Position numbers and translations under genes: made by a program
Shown here: positions 36,570 to 45,877 of the stretch, one piece after another
Position numbering within the stretch: position 1 is the first letter of the stretch
Layout: each line of letters starts with the position of its first letter
Assembly: GCF_001583415.1 (NCBI RefSeq)
Contig: NZ_CP014475.1
Span: 2,604,001 to 2,668,000, forward strand
DNA from: Mycolicibacterium phlei
GTDB lineage: Bacteria > Actinomycetota > Actinomycetes > Mycobacteriales > Mycobacteriaceae
DNA length: 64,000 nt
Direction of reading: 5' to 3'
Notes under the pieces: generated by a model
Told to the model about the DNA's origin: nothing
What the model saw: the letters and a program-made list of their open reading frames with translations, nothing else
Database searches by the model: none

Positions 36570-38006
36570 ATGGAAGCAATCGACCCGGCGTACGGAACCG
36601 CCACCCTGCTGCTGATCGCGGCGGCCGCGGTGGCGCTGCTGCTGTTCCTGATCATGAAGGTCAAGCTGCACGCGTTCGTCGCGCTGGTCCTGGTCAGCGT
36701 GCTCACCGCGTTGGCGGCAGGAATCCCGGTCAGCGATGTGCCCAACGCGCTGAGTTTCGGCTTCTCCAACACCCTGGGCTCGGTCGCCCTGCTGGTCGGG
36801 TTCGGCGTCATGCTGGGCCGGTTGCTGGAACTCACCGGCGGCGCCCAGGTGCTGGCCGACACGCTGATCGGCCGGTTCGGGGAGAAGCGGGCCCCGCTGG
36901 CACTCGGCGTGGCCGCCCTGCTGTTCGGGTTCCCGATCTTCTTCGACGCCGGCCTGGTGGTCTTCCTGCCGATCATCATGACCGTCGCCCGCCGCTTCGG
37001 CGGTTCACTGCTGCTGTACGGCCTGCCGGCCGCCGGTGCGTTCGCGGCCATGCACGCGCTGGTGCCGCCGCATCCGGGTCCGGTCGCGGCCGCCGAGGCG
37101 CTGGACGCCAGCGTCGGGGTGACGCTGCTGGTCGGGGCGCCGGTGGCGGTCGTCGCGTGGTACGTCGGTGTGCTGCTGGTGTCGCGGGTGATCGGCCGCC
37201 GGGTGCACATCGACGTCCCCACCGCGCTGTTCGGCGAGATGAACGGCGGCCAGGACCGGGCCGACGACGGGAGCGCCGGGGGAGCCACCGCAGGTGGGGG
37301 AGCCACCGCCACCCGTACCGCGCCCGCGTTCGGCACCGTGCTGGCCGTGCTGCTGCTGCCGTTCGTGCTGATCAGCTTCAACACCGTGCTCAGCACGCTG
37401 ATGACGGCCGGCATCCTCGCCGAGGATGCCACCTGGGCCAACTACCTCAAGCTGCTGGGCAACACCAGCGTCGCGCTGCTGATCACGGTGATCGTCGCGG
37501 CGCTCGTCCTGGGCGTGCGCCGCGGTCACACGATGGACGACGTCAGCACCATCTTCGACAAGGCGCTGGGCCCGATCTGCTCGGTCATCCTGATCACCGG
37601 CGCCGGCGGCATGTTCGGCGGTGTGCTGCGGCTCAGCGGTATCGGCTCCGCGCTGTCGGATTCGCTGTCGGGGCTGGGCATGTCGCTGATCGTGCAGGCG
37701 TTCCTGATCGCCACCGTGCTGCGGGTGGCACAGGGCTCGGCGACGGTCGCGCTGACCACCACCGCCGGCCTGATCAGCGCCGCCGCCGCGGACGCGGCGC
37801 TGGGCAGCTTCCACCTGACGCTGCTGGTGATGGCGATCGCGGCCGGCTCGACCGTGCTCTCGCACGTCAACGACTCGGGCTTCTGGCTGGTCAGCCGCTT
37901 CTTCGGGATGGACGTCAAGACCACCCTGAAGACGTGGACGGTCATGGAGACCACCCTGGGGCTGAGCGTCTTCGCGCTCAGCCTGGTGCTCTGGTTCGTG
38001 TTCTAG
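36570..38006 (+). CDS. gntP: GntP-family gluconate:H+ symporter
   Basis: 478 residues with about 12 membrane helices. Family blocks: MKVKLHAFVALVLVSVLTAL, FPIFFDAGLVVFLPIIMTVA, HALVPPHPGPVAAAEAL, and RVAQGSATVALTTTAGL near the C-terminus. A Gly/Ala-rich loop with two similar GGATAGGGATA units is in the middle. ATG 36570 has GGAGG upstream. It imports gluconate for the adjacent kinase. Confidence 0.94.
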   Translation: MEAIDPAYGTATLLLIAAAAVALLLFLIMKVKLHAFVALVLVSVLTALAAGIPVSDVPNALSFGFSNTLGSVALLVGFGVMLGRLLELTGGAQVLADTLIGRFGEKRAPLALGVAALLFGFPIFFDAGLVVFLPIIMTVARRFGGSLLLYGLPAAGAFAAMHALVPPHPGPVAAAEALDASVGVTLLVGAPVAVVAWYVGVLLVSRVIGRRVHIDVPTALFGEMNGGQDRADDGSAGGATAGGGATATRTAPAFGTVLAVLLLPFVLISFNTVLSTLMTAGILAEDATWANYLKLLGNTSVALLITVIVAALVLGVRRGHTMDDVSTIFDKALGPICSVILITGAGGMFGGVLRLSGIGSALSDSLSGLGMSLIVQAFLIATVLRVAQGSATVALTTTAGLISAAAADAALGSFHLTLLVMAIAAGSTVLSHVNDSGFWLVSRFFGMDVKTTLKTWTVMETTLGLSVFALSLVLWFVF

Positions 38007-38042
38007 CGCAGGGGGTTTCGGGCCTGGGTCTGGGGGCGGTTG

Positions 38043-38522
38043 TCAGCCCTTGACGACCAGCGTGCCGCCGGCGAGCTGATCGTGCTTGCCCTGCTTGGTG
38101 GCGCTGCCGCTGATGGTCACCCCGATGATGAAGATGGCGATGATGCCGAGCAGACCGCCGACGAAGGGGATGATCGGCAGCAGCGTCCAGGAGTTGCGGA
38201 TCGCCGCCTGTGCGGCCGTCGGCTTGGCCACCCCACCCGGGCCGGCGACCCGCAGCCCCAGCAGCTTCTTGCCCAGCGTCGAGCCGGTCGTGGTCTCGAG
38301 TACGAAGAAGTACACGAAGGTGAGCAGGCCGGTGAACAAGCCCGTCACCCAGATGCTCGACAGGTTGTCGGTGAAGAACGCCAGCGCCCAGCTGGCGAGG
38401 CCGACAATGATCCCGTCGATGAACCGGGCGAACCACCGGACCAGGGCGCCCGCGGGTTTACCCGTGGGGGCGCCGTACTGACCGGGATAGGGGGCGTAGT
38501 TTCCGCTCGTCACATCAGCCAA
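38043..38522 (-). CDS. RDD family membrane protein
   Basis: 159 residues; short Tyr/Pro-rich N-terminus (NYAPYPGQYG), then ALVRWFARFIDGIIVGLASW, where the family's Arg and Asp-Asp positions become R...ID, and the conserved GSTLGKKLLGLRV. Three membrane segments. RDD proteins are of unknown or ion-transport function. The frame opens at a TTG (38522); the GTG at 38513 is as likely. Convergent with gntP. Confidence 0.82.
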   Translation of the reverse strand: MADVTSGNYAPYPGQYGAPTGKPAGALVRWFARFIDGIIVGLASWALAFFTDNLSSIWVTGLFTGLLTFVYFFVLETTTGSTLGKKLLGLRVAGPGGVAKPTAAQAAIRNSWTLLPIIPFVGGLLGIIAIFIIGVTISGSATKQGKHDQLAGGTLVVKG

Positions 38523-38553
38523 TGTACCGACGGTTCCGCCCGGATCCCGGGTT

Positions 38554-39408
38554 TCAGCTCAGCTTGCGCTGCTGGCGCCTGGCCTGCCTCCGGGTGAGCT
38601 CGGCCTGCTTGCGCACCGTCTCGGCGACCTCGGGGGCGCGTTCACGCGCGACCTCGGCGATCTCCGCGCCCCGCCTGCGGGCGAGCTCGGCGATCTCAGG
38701 CCCGCGCTCGCGTGCCACCTCGGCGATCTCGGCGCCACGTCGACGGGCCAGTTCGGCGATCTCCGGGGCGCGTTCACGCGCCACCTCGGCGATCTCGGCA
38801 CCGTGCTCGCGGGCCACATGGGCGAGTTCGCGGCCGCGTTCGGCGCCGACCTGCAGACCGTGGGCCACCTTCTCGGCGAGCGCGCTGTCGGTGACCGCAC
38901 CGCCCGCGGCGGCGCCCGCGGGCAGTGCCGCGGTGACGGCACCCGACACCGCGCCGGACACCTTGGTCGCCGCGCGGCGCCCGCGCCAGCCCAGCGAGGG
39001 TTTGCCCTCGGTGTCGACCGCGGCGATGATCAGGCCGCCGATGAGGCTGATGTCGGTGAGGAAGGCGCGACGCTCGTCGGCCTTACGCTGCGGATCGGTC
39101 TCCTGCCAGAACGTGTGCGCGCCGAGGCTGCCGGGCACCACGCTGAGCGCCAGCGCGGCCGACGCCAACCGGGGCAGTTTGCCGCTGGCCAACAGCAGGC
39201 CACCGCCGATCTGCACGGCCGCGGTCGCGCGGGCGACGGTCTCCGCGTTGGCGGGCACCTTCGCGCCGACCGGGTCGGGGAGCTTGCTCAGCCCGTCGAG
39301 TGCGGGGCGCGCCGCGTCGGCCGCCGGTTTGGGACTGGCCAACGCCTCCACGCCTCGGGCGATAAACGCCGCTGACAACATTGGACGCGCGATTCGACGG
39401 ATCAACAT
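38554..39408 (-). CDS. DoxX family membrane protein with hendecad-repeat tail
   Basis: 284 residues from ATG 39408. N-terminal DoxX-type domain (about 1-140): MLIRRIARPMLSAAFIARG, VQIGGGLLLASGKLPRLASA, and HTFWQETDPQRKADERRAF. Following a glycine/alanine-rich linker, the C-terminus has six units of 11 residues alternating GAEIAEVARER and PEIAELARRR, then a basic end RRQARRQQRKLS. The tail should form a long amphipathic, highly charged helix or coiled coil. DoxX proteins are linked to redox and sulfur stress; the tail is not part of the usual family. Confidence 0.83.
   Translation of the reverse strand: MLIRRIARPMLSAAFIARGVEALASPKPAADAARPALDGLSKLPDPVGAKVPANAETVARATAAVQIGGGLLLASGKLPRLASAALALSVVPGSLGAHTFWQETDPQRKADERRAFLTDISLIGGLIIAAVDTEGKPSLGWRGRRAATKVSGAVSGAVTAALPAGAAAGGAVTDSALAEKVAHGLQVGAERGRELAHVAREHGAEIAEVARERAPEIAELARRRGAEIAEVARERGPEIAELARRRGAEIAEVARERAPEVAETVRKQAELTRRQARRQQRKLS
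38611..38811 (-). repeat. 33-base tandem repeats coding the DoxX tail
   Basis: Six consecutive 33-base units, each coding 11 residues of the form (R)(R/E)(R/H)-G/A-A/P-E-I-A-E-V/L-A. Units alternate between two sequence types, suggesting growth by duplication of a 66-base block. The last unit has diverged (PEVAETV). Confidence 0.8.
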
Positions 39409-39452
39409 GGCAGGGGTGTTCCCTGACCGCCCGCGTCGCAAACAGCCCGGCG

Positions 39453-39953
39453 TCAATATTCGTCGCGGGCCCCGCGCTGGCGCAGCGGCAGCAGAAACCA
39501 GAACACCGCCAGCGCCACCAGCGCGACGGGCCCCGCGATCCACGCCGCCGTCCGGCCGGCCACCGAGTCGAAGATGATCGTGGCCACCCCGGCCAGCGCG
39601 GCAGCCAGCAGGGCCGATCCGGCGATCGCGTAGATGTTCGCCCGGTGCACCAGCGTCTTCATCCGCCGGCGGCGGAACAGGATCCGGTGCATGCTCACCG
39701 GGGCGATCAGCAGGATCGTGGCGCCGATCGAGCACACCACGGTGACGAGGTAGACCCCGCGCATGGCCGCGTCGAGGTCCTCGAAGTGTGTGGAGAACGG
39801 CAGGATCAGCAGGAAGCCGGTGAGCAGCTGGACACCGGTCTGCGCGACACGCAACTCCTGCAGCAGGCTGCTCCAATTGCGATCCAGCCGTTGGGCTTCG
39901 GTCTCCCCGCGGTGGCCGTCCCAGTGCCTGCCGGGGTCGGGGTTGGAGTGCAC
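39453..39953 (-). CDS. DUF6328-type four-helix membrane protein
   Basis: 166 residues from GTG 39953. A polar N-terminus with [20 protein letters not shown] leads into four hydrophobic helices (about 45-65, 75-95, 110-130, 138-158), ending in a basic tail. The segment [20 protein letters not shown] is typical of DUF6328 proteins of actinobacteria. No function is known. A longer upstream frame exists but overlaps the divergent kinase gene. Confidence 0.72.
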   Translation of the reverse strand: MHSNPDPGRHWDGHRGETEAQRLDRNWSSLLQELRVAQTGVQLLTGFLLILPFSTHFEDLDAAMRGVYLVTVVCSIGATILLIAPVSMHRILFRRRRMKTLVHRANIYAIAGSALLAAALAGVATIIFDSVAGRTAAWIAGPVALVALAVFWFLLPLRQRGARDEY

Positions 39954-39999
39954 ACCTGATTCTGGCAGCCCGGCGGTGTCGGCGGGTAGGTTCGGTGCC

Positions 40000-41397
40000 G
40001 TGACTCTTGTTGCGGGAATCGATTCGTCCACGCAGTCCTGCAAGGTCGTCGTCTGCGACGCCGAGACCGGCCGGGTGGTCCGGACGGCGGCCGCACCGCA
40101 CCCGGACGGCACCGAGGTCGACCCGCAGCACTGGTGGGCGGCGCTGCAGCAGGCCGTCGAGGCTGCGGGTGGTCTCGACGACGTCGCGGCGGTGGCGGTG
40201 GGCGCGCAGCAGCACGGCATGGTGTGTCTGGGCGACGACGGGCGCGTGGTACGAGATGCGTTGTTGTGGAACGACACCCGATCCAGCAGCGCCGCCGACG
40301 ATCTGATCGCCGAACTCGGCGGCCAGGACGCGTGGGCCGACCGGATCGGCGTGGTGCCGGTCGCTGCGGTCACCGCGGCCAAGCTGCGGTGGCTGGCCGA
40401 CCACGAACCGGAGCACGCGGACGCCACGGCCGCGGTGTGCCTGCCGCATGACTGGCTGACGTGGCGACTGAGCGGTTCGACCGATCTCGCGGATCTGTGC
40501 ACCGACCGCAGCGACGCCAGCGGAACCGGCTACTTCTCCGCGGCCACCGATCGCTACGACACCGAACTGCTCGAGTTGGCGCTGCGTGGCCGCAGCCCGC
40601 ACCTGCCCCGGGTGCTCACGCCGAACGGTTCGGCGGGGCAGACCCCGGCCGGGGCGGTGCTGGGGCCCGGTGCGGGTGACAATGCCGCCGCGGCACTGGG
40701 TTTGGGCGCCGCCGAGGGTGACTGCGTGATGTCGCTGGGCACCTCCGGGGTGGTCAGCGCGGTCGGCTCGGTGGCGCCGCGCGACCCGGCGGGCATCGTG
40801 GCCGGGTTCGCCGACGCCACCGGCAGGCAACTGCCCCTGGTGTGCACGCTCAACGGGGCGCCGGTGCTCGCGGCCGTCGCGCGGATGCTCGACGTCGACT
40901 TCGCCGAACTGGACAGGTTGGCGCTGTCCGCGCCGGTGGGGGCCGAGGGGCTGACCCTGGTGCCGTATTTCGACGGCGAGCGCTCCCCGAACCTGCCGGA
41001 CGCGGCGGGCGCCCTGCACGGGGTGACGACGCGAAACCTCACGTCCGCCAACGTGGCCCGGGCCGCCGTGGAGGGACTGCTGAGCTCGATGGCGTACTGC
41101 ACCGAGAAGATCGCCGAACACGGGGTGACGGTGCGCGACGTGATCCTCACCGGTGGGGGAGCGCGCTCGGAGGCGGTCCGGCGCATCGCGCCTGCCGTGC
41201 TCGGCGTTCCGGTGCGGGTGCCGACACCGGCCGAGTACGTGGCGCTGGGCGCCGCACGCCAGGCGGCATGGGTTGTCTCGCAACAGGATTCACCACCGCA
41301 GTGGACGCTGGAGGCCACCGAGACCTTCCAGGCCGATCCGACGCCGCAGGTGCTCGAGCAGTACCGGGCGGCCGCGCCGCTGACGCTGGGGCAGTGA
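40000..41397 (+). CDS. xylB: Xylulokinase-like FGGY kinase
   Basis: 465 residues from GTG 40000. FGGY kinase: N-terminal ATPase motif [31 protein letters not shown] typical of xylulokinases, [26 protein letters not shown] and [20 protein letters not shown]. Xylulokinase makes D-xylulose 5-phosphate. It lies alone on its strand before a convergent LysR gene, and near other polyol genes, so a related pentulose could be the true substrate. Confidence 0.85.
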   Translation: MTLVAGIDSSTQSCKVVVCDAETGRVVRTAAAPHPDGTEVDPQHWWAALQQAVEAAGGLDDVAAVAVGAQQHGMVCLGDDGRVVRDALLWNDTRSSSAADDLIAELGGQDAWADRIGVVPVAAVTAAKLRWLADHEPEHADATAAVCLPHDWLTWRLSGSTDLADLCTDRSDASGTGYFSAATDRYDTELLELALRGRSPHLPRVLTPNGSAGQTPAGAVLGPGAGDNAAAALGLGAAEGDCVMSLGTSGVVSAVGSVAPRDPAGIVAGFADATGRQLPLVCTLNGAPVLAAVARMLDVDFAELDRLALSAPVGAEGLTLVPYFDGERSPNLPDAAGALHGVTTRNLTSANVARAAVEGLLSSMAYCTEKIAEHGVTVRDVILTGGGARSEAVRRIAPAVLGVPVRVPTPAEYVALGAARQAAWVVSQQDSPPQWTLEATETFQADPTPQVLEQYRAAAPLTLGQ

Positions 41398-41404
41398 CCG
41401 CGGC

Positions 41405-42322
41405 CTAGCGGGCCTGCGGCCGGGGCCAGGACACCCGCGGCAGCGGCTGACCCGGTGGCGGGCGCATACGCTCCAGCACCGCGCGCAGCGGCGGCCAGAT
41501 CGCCCGCCCGCGACGGGTCACGGCGTACGCCGTCAGCAACGGCTGCGGTTCGGGCATCGGAATCACCTTGACGCCGGGTCTCGTCGGCCGGCCCAGCGGC
41601 AGCAGACCGACGCCGTAGCCGGCCACGATCAGGTCCTCCACCAGGTCGAGGCTGTCGATCTGGTGGGCGATGCGCGGGGTGAACCCGGCCAGCGCCGCCA
41701 GCGTGCGCACCGCGGTCTCGTCAGCGGTGTTGCGGGAGTTGACAATCCACGTGTGTTCGGCGTAGGCGCGCAGATCGGCAGGACCGTCGGGGAAGTGCTC
41801 GGGAACGCCGAGCCCCCAGGTGATCGACCACAGCGGTTCGGTCTCCAGCAGCGGGCCGGGTGAGGCCGGGGCCAGGTTGTAGTCGTAGGTCAGCGCCAGA
41901 TCCAGGTTGTCGTCGGAGAGCAGCTCGAACGCCTCGATCGGCTCGTACTCGCTGATCACCAGCTCGACCCTCGGGTAGGTGTCGGCGAGGTCGGCCACCA
42001 TCGGCAGCAGCGACACCCGGATGCCGGTGGCGAAGCCGCCGACCCGCACCACGCCCGCGGGTTCAGCGTCGGGGTCGAGGTCGAGCCGCGCGGTGTCGAT
42101 GGCCGCCAGGATCGTCACCGCATGGTCGGCCAGCCGCCTGCCCGCAGGGGTCAACCGCACCCGCCGACCCTCGGGCTCGATCAGTTGCACCCCGGTTTCC
42201 CGGGCCAGTGCGGCGATCTGCTGGGACACCGTCGACGTGGTCAGGTGGTAGGTCTCGGCCACCTCCCGCATGGAGCCGAGCCGCGACAGCGCGAGCAGCA
42301 GTTGCAGACGGCGGGTGTCCAT
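41405..42322 (-). CDS. LysR-family regulator
   Basis: 305 residues from ATG 42322. Winged helix at the N-terminus (LQLLLALSRLGSMREVAETY, TTSTVSQQIAALARETG), then a periplasmic-binding-like effector domain from about residue 90. It diverges from the FGGY kinase at 42423 over 100 bases that include the palindrome CGAACGTTCG (42345-42354), and converges on the xylulokinase-like gene. It is the obvious candidate regulator of the divergent kinase gene. Confidence 0.88.
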   Translation of the reverse strand: MDTRRLQLLLALSRLGSMREVAETYHLTTSTVSQQIAALARETGVQLIEPEGRRVRLTPAGRRLADHAVTILAAIDTARLDLDPDAEPAGVVRVGGFATGIRVSLLPMVADLADTYPRVELVISEYEPIEAFELLSDDNLDLALTYDYNLAPASPGPLLETEPLWSITWGLGVPEHFPDGPADLRAYAEHTWIVNSRNTADETAVRTLAALAGFTPRIAHQIDSLDLVEDLIVAGYGVGLLPLGRPTRPGVKVIPMPEPQPLLTAYAVTRRGRAIWPPLRAVLERMRPPPGQPLPRVSWPRPQAR

Positions 42323-42422
42323 CGCGTCGATTGTTCATCAGATGCGAACGTTCGGCTGCGTATTACCCGGATAAGCGAACAGTCGGGCCTGCGAATCGGA
42401 ATGCTGACGTAGGGTCTATCGC

Positions 42423-43898
42423 GTGGAGCTGCTGCTCGGAATCGACATGGGTACGGGGAGCACGAAGGGTGTCCTCGTCGACACCTCCGGATCGGTCGTG
42501 GCGTCCGAGACCATCCCGCACTCGATGGACCTGCCGCGCCCGGGCTGGGCCGAGGTCGACCCGGACGCGGTGTGGTGGCAGGAGGTCTGCACCATCAGCC
42601 GGGTGCTGACGGCTCAGGTGCCCAGCGGGGACCGGGTCGGCGCGATGTGTGTCAGCGGGGTGGGCCCCTGCCTGGTGCTGTGCGACAGCGACCTGCGCCC
42701 GCTGCGGCCCGCGATCCTGTACGGCATCGACACCCGCGCCACCGCGGAAATCGAGTCCCTGACAGAGGAGTTCGGCGAACAGAACATCCTGGACCTGGCA
42801 GGCACCCCGCTGTCGAGCCAGGCGGTCGGGCCCAAGATCGAGTGGGTACGCCGGAACGAGCCCGACGTGTTCGAGCAGTCCAGGGGCTGGTACGGGTCCA
42901 ACTCCTACATCGCGGCCAAGCTGACCGGCGAATACGTGATGGACCACCACACCGCCAGCCAGTGCGACCCGATGTACATCACCCGGGAGTTCGACTGGAA
43001 TCTTCAGTGGGCCAAACGGATCTGCGGACACCTGCCGCTGCCGCGGCTGGCCTGGCCCACCGAGGTGGTCGGCACCGTCACCGCCGACGCGGCCGCCGCG
43101 ACCGGGGTCCCGGCGGGCACCCCGGTGATCGCCGGCGCCGTCGACGCGTATTCCGAGGCGTTCTCGGTCGGTGTGCGCGCGCCCGGTGACCAGATGCTGA
43201 TGTACGGCTCGACGATGTTTCTGGTGCAGGTCATCGACGAGTACCACAGCGACCCGGCGCTGTGGATCACCGCGGGGGTGGAGCGCGGCAGCCTCGCGCT
43301 GGCGGCGGGCACCTCGACGGCGGGCAGCCTGATCAACTGGTTGCAGTCGGTGACCGGGGGAGCGTCGTTCGACGATCTGATGGCCGAGGCCCAGGCGGTC
43401 CCGCCGGGCAGCGAGGGTCTGGTGGTGCTGCCGTACCTGGCCGGCGAGCGCACCCCCGTGTTCGACCCCCAGGCCAGGGGCGTGGTCGCGGGGCTCACCC
43501 TGCGGCACAGCCGCGGCCACTTGTTCCGCGCCGCCTACGAGGGGATCGCCTTCGGGATCCGCCAGATCCTGGACCGATTCGACGACGCGCACGCCGGCAC
43601 CCGCACCGTCGCCGTCGGCGGCGGGTTACGCAGCCCGATCTGGACGCAGGCGGTCAGCGACATCACCGGGCGCTCACAGCTCATCCCGGAGCAGGCCATC
43701 GGGGCCAGCTACGGCGACGCGCTGCTCGCCGGGATCGGGGCGGGGCTGGTACCGCCGGAGACGGACTGGGCGAGGATCGCCCGCGAGGTGACGCCCGATC
43801 CCGCCAACCGCGAACTCTACGACGAGCTCTACGCGGTGTGGCGCGAGCTGTACCCCGCCACCAGGGAGCAGGTGCACCGGCTGACGACGATGGGCTGA
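42423..43898 (+). CDS. FGGY-family carbohydrate kinase
   Basis: 491 residues, GTG start. LLLGIDMGTGSTKGVLVDTS at the start, then DLPRPGWAEVDPDAVWWQEV, YGIDTRATAEIESL, AGAVDAYSEAFSVGV and VAVGGGLRSPIWTQAVSDIT. Closest in pattern to xylulose/ribulose-type FGGY kinases. It belongs to the sugar-alcohol neighbourhood but the ketose it phosphorylates cannot be told from sequence. It ends head-on with the SDR gene, sharing a hairpin. Confidence 0.86.
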   Translation: MELLLGIDMGTGSTKGVLVDTSGSVVASETIPHSMDLPRPGWAEVDPDAVWWQEVCTISRVLTAQVPSGDRVGAMCVSGVGPCLVLCDSDLRPLRPAILYGIDTRATAEIESLTEEFGEQNILDLAGTPLSSQAVGPKIEWVRRNEPDVFEQSRGWYGSNSYIAAKLTGEYVMDHHTASQCDPMYITREFDWNLQWAKRICGHLPLPRLAWPTEVVGTVTADAAAATGVPAGTPVIAGAVDAYSEAFSVGVRAPGDQMLMYGSTMFLVQVIDEYHSDPALWITAGVERGSLALAAGTSTAGSLINWLQSVTGGASFDDLMAEAQAVPPGSEGLVVLPYLAGERTPVFDPQARGVVAGLTLRHSRGHLFRAAYEGIAFGIRQILDRFDDAHAGTRTVAVGGGLRSPIWTQAVSDITGRSQLIPEQAIGASYGDALLAGIGAGLVPPETDWARIAREVTPDPANRELYDELYAVWRELYPATREQVHRLTTMG

Positions 43899-43908
43899 GT
43901 CAGCCCAT
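43890..43908. terminator. Hairpin over both stop codons of convergent kinase and SDR genes
   Basis: ATGGGCTGA and TCAGCCCAT are perfect 9-base arms around a single G, so the practical hairpin is an eight-base stem with a tight loop. It contains the TGA of the kinase and the stop of the SDR. It would terminate in both directions. Confidence 0.55.
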
Positions 43909-44688
43909 TGTGTACCCGCCGTCGACCGGGATGTCGACGCCGTTGACCATGCTCGCCAGATCCGAGGCCAGCCAGACCACCGTGTCGGACACCTCATGAG
44001 GTTGCGCGAAGCGGCCCAACGGAATTCGCGCGAGCATCGGCGCCGCCTTGGCCTCCTCGCCCCACACCCGCTGACCCATCTCGGTGAGCACCACCGTCGG
44101 GCACACCGAGTTGGCCCGGATGCCGTGCGGCCCGAGTTCGCGGGCCAGCACCTTGGTCGCCATCACCAGGCCGGCCTTCGAGGCGCAGTACGCGTAGTGA
44201 TCGGGCAGCGGCGCCAGGGCCGCGGCCGAGGCGACCGTGATGATGGATCCGCCGACCCCGGCCCGCACCATCGCGGCGCCGACGATGGACGCGAGCAGCG
44301 CGGGCGCCCGCAGGTTCACCGCGATCGTGGCGTCGAAGAGCGCCGGGTCGGTGTCGGCCACCGACTGCGGATACGACACCCCGGCGTTGTTGACCAGCAC
44401 ATCGAGCCCGCCGAACGCGCCCAACGCCGCCTCGGCAAGCCGCGACGGACCGTCACCCTCGGCGAGATCTACTGCCACCGTGTGGATCTCGACACCGAAC
44501 TCGCCGGAAAGCGCGGTACGCGCCGCCGCCAACTCGGCCTCGTCGCGGCCGCTGAGCACCAGGGTGGCACCGGCGGACGCGAACGCTCTGGCGATGTCCG
44601 CGCCGATACCCTTGGTGGCCCCGGTGACCAGGGCGCGCTTACCGTCGAGGCGCAGCGCTCCCGCATACCGGTCCGGTGTCGTCGTCAT
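43900..44688 (-). CDS. Short-chain dehydrogenase/reductase
   Basis: 262 residues. NAD-binding ALVTGATKGIGADIARAF, NNAG motif LVNNAGVSYPQS, catalytic ITVASAAALAPLPDHYAYCASKAG (Ser, Tyr and Lys all present), and the C-terminal VDIPVDGGYTMG. It follows the SorC-type regulator gene with a four-base ATGA overlap, so it is cotranscribed with it and likely oxidises a sugar alcohol used by the neighbouring pathway. Confidence 0.88.
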   Translation of the reverse strand: MTTTPDRYAGALRLDGKRALVTGATKGIGADIARAFASAGATLVLSGRDEAELAAARTALSGEFGVEIHTVAVDLAEGDGPSRLAEAALGAFGGLDVLVNNAGVSYPQSVADTDPALFDATIAVNLRAPALLASIVGAAMVRAGVGGSIITVASAAALAPLPDHYAYCASKAGLVMATKVLARELGPHGIRANSVCPTVVLTEMGQRVWGEEAKAAPMLARIPLGRFAQPHEVSDTVVWLASDLASMVNGVDIPVDGGYTMG

Positions 44689-45725
44689 GCCTTCTCCAGA
44701 TGGTTGAGAATGGCCGATGCGGTGGCTGGATCGGTGACGAGCTGTTTGAAGTACCCGCCGCGCGCACCGGCGATGATGGACTCGATCTTGTCGGCGCCGA
44801 CCGCCACCGCGATGGTGACCGGAATGTGGCGCAGCACTTCGAGTTCGACGGCGATCAGCCGGTCGCTGCCCTCGAAGTCGACCGGATCACCGGCGCGGTC
44901 GTAGAACCTGGAGCACACGTCGCCGACGGCCGCGCGCAGGGTGGTCGACTCGGTCGGCACGAACCGCGGGATGTCCGAACGCATCAGCGGGGGAGCGCCA
45001 ACACCCATCAGCGCGCAGCGTGCCTGCGGCCACAGGTGCAGGACGCGCTGGATGCTGGGGTCGTTGAGCAGCGACGGGTACAGCTCGGGTCCCGGAAGAG
45101 CCGGGGCGAACAGGTAATTCGGCCTGCCCGACATCCGGTCGGCGACCAGCCGGGTGATCTCGTTGGTCTGGTACCAGGCCTCGGGCTGGTCGTTGCCGCC
45201 GACGGTCGGGGCCACCAGCACACCCGGCAGCGGGGTCAGGTCGTACTGGGCGACCTCGTAGACGGTGCGCCCCGACGACACCAGCAACACGTCGCCGGCC
45301 AGCAGTCCGGCCGCCGCCAGCGCGCGGGCCGCCGCCAGCGCGCGGGCCACCGCCGGCGCCAGCACCCCGCCCATCACGTCCACATGAGTGCGGCCGGGTC
45401 CGGGAGCCGGCAGCGGCAGGCTGAGGAACACGTTGGTCAGCGACAGCGCACGAGCCAGTCGGTCCGACAGGTCGCCCACGGCCACCTCGGCCGGCGGTAC
45501 CACCTCGATGCGGACGATGCCGCGTCGCTTGGCCTCGGCCAGCAACCGGCTCACGGTGGCCCGGCTGGTGCCCAGTCGGCTCGCCACCTCGGCCTGGGTC
45601 GCGTCCTCGGTGTAGTAGAGCCGGGCCGCCTGATACAGCAGCGACGCGGAGAAGTGTCCGGACTCCCCGTCGGGCACTGAGGATTCAGCGCCTTGAGACG
45701 AGGAGGGGCGGGCAGTCCTGGCCAT
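44685..45725 (-). CDS. SorC/DeoR-family sugar-responsive regulator
   Basis: 346 residues from ATG 45725. Helix-turn-helix YYTEDATQAEVASRLGTSRA near residue 40, then a large sugar-phosphate-binding domain (about 90-340) with TVGGNDQPEAWYQTNEI and VGADKIESIIAGARGGY, typical of SorC/CggR-type regulators. It diverges from the polyol operon across an array of TGTTC half-sites, so it is the likely controller of that operon. An 18-base tandem duplication at 45313-45348 adds a repeated ALAAAR block. No strong Shine-Dalgarno supports the start. Confidence 0.87.
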   Translation of the reverse strand: MARTARPSSSQGAESSVPDGESGHFSASLLYQAARLYYTEDATQAEVASRLGTSRATVSRLLAEAKRRGIVRIEVVPPAEVAVGDLSDRLARALSLTNVFLSLPLPAPGPGRTHVDVMGGVLAPAVARALAAARALAAAGLLAGDVLLVSSGRTVYEVAQYDLTPLPGVLVAPTVGGNDQPEAWYQTNEITRLVADRMSGRPNYLFAPALPGPELYPSLLNDPSIQRVLHLWPQARCALMGVGAPPLMRSDIPRFVPTESTTLRAAVGDVCSRFYDRAGDPVDFEGSDRLIAVELEVLRHIPVTIAVAVGADKIESIIAGARGGYFKQLVTDPATASAILNHLEKA

Positions 45726-45743
45726 GCCAGGAGTATGCCATCT

Positions 45744-45796
45744 GAACATCTGTTCGCGGTAAATGTTCTCTGAACAATTGTTCTGGACATCTGTGC
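45744..45796. promoter_or_regulatory. Operator array of GAACA/TGTTC half-sites
   Basis: GAACATCTGTTC (45744-45755), TGTTC-TCT-GAACA (45764-45776), the perfect palindrome GAACAATTGTTC (45772-45783), and the degenerate GGACATCTGTGC (45785-45796) are packed in 53 bases. They lie between the SorC-type regulator and the dehydrogenase that begins the polyol operon. These are very likely the regulator's binding sites. Confidence 0.65.
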
Positions 45797-45877
45797 ATCG
45801 CGCCGTTAACGTGACTGCAACCACATCGCGATTTGCAGGCGATGGACAACCGGACAGCGACGTTGACAGGAGTGCTG

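Noticed and set aside
38554..41283. Reading the DoxX gene as a 909-residue protein from 41283
   Set aside because: The extra 600 residues are antisense to the xylulokinase-like gene and cross the DUF6328 gene; DoxX homology begins only at the ATG at 39408.
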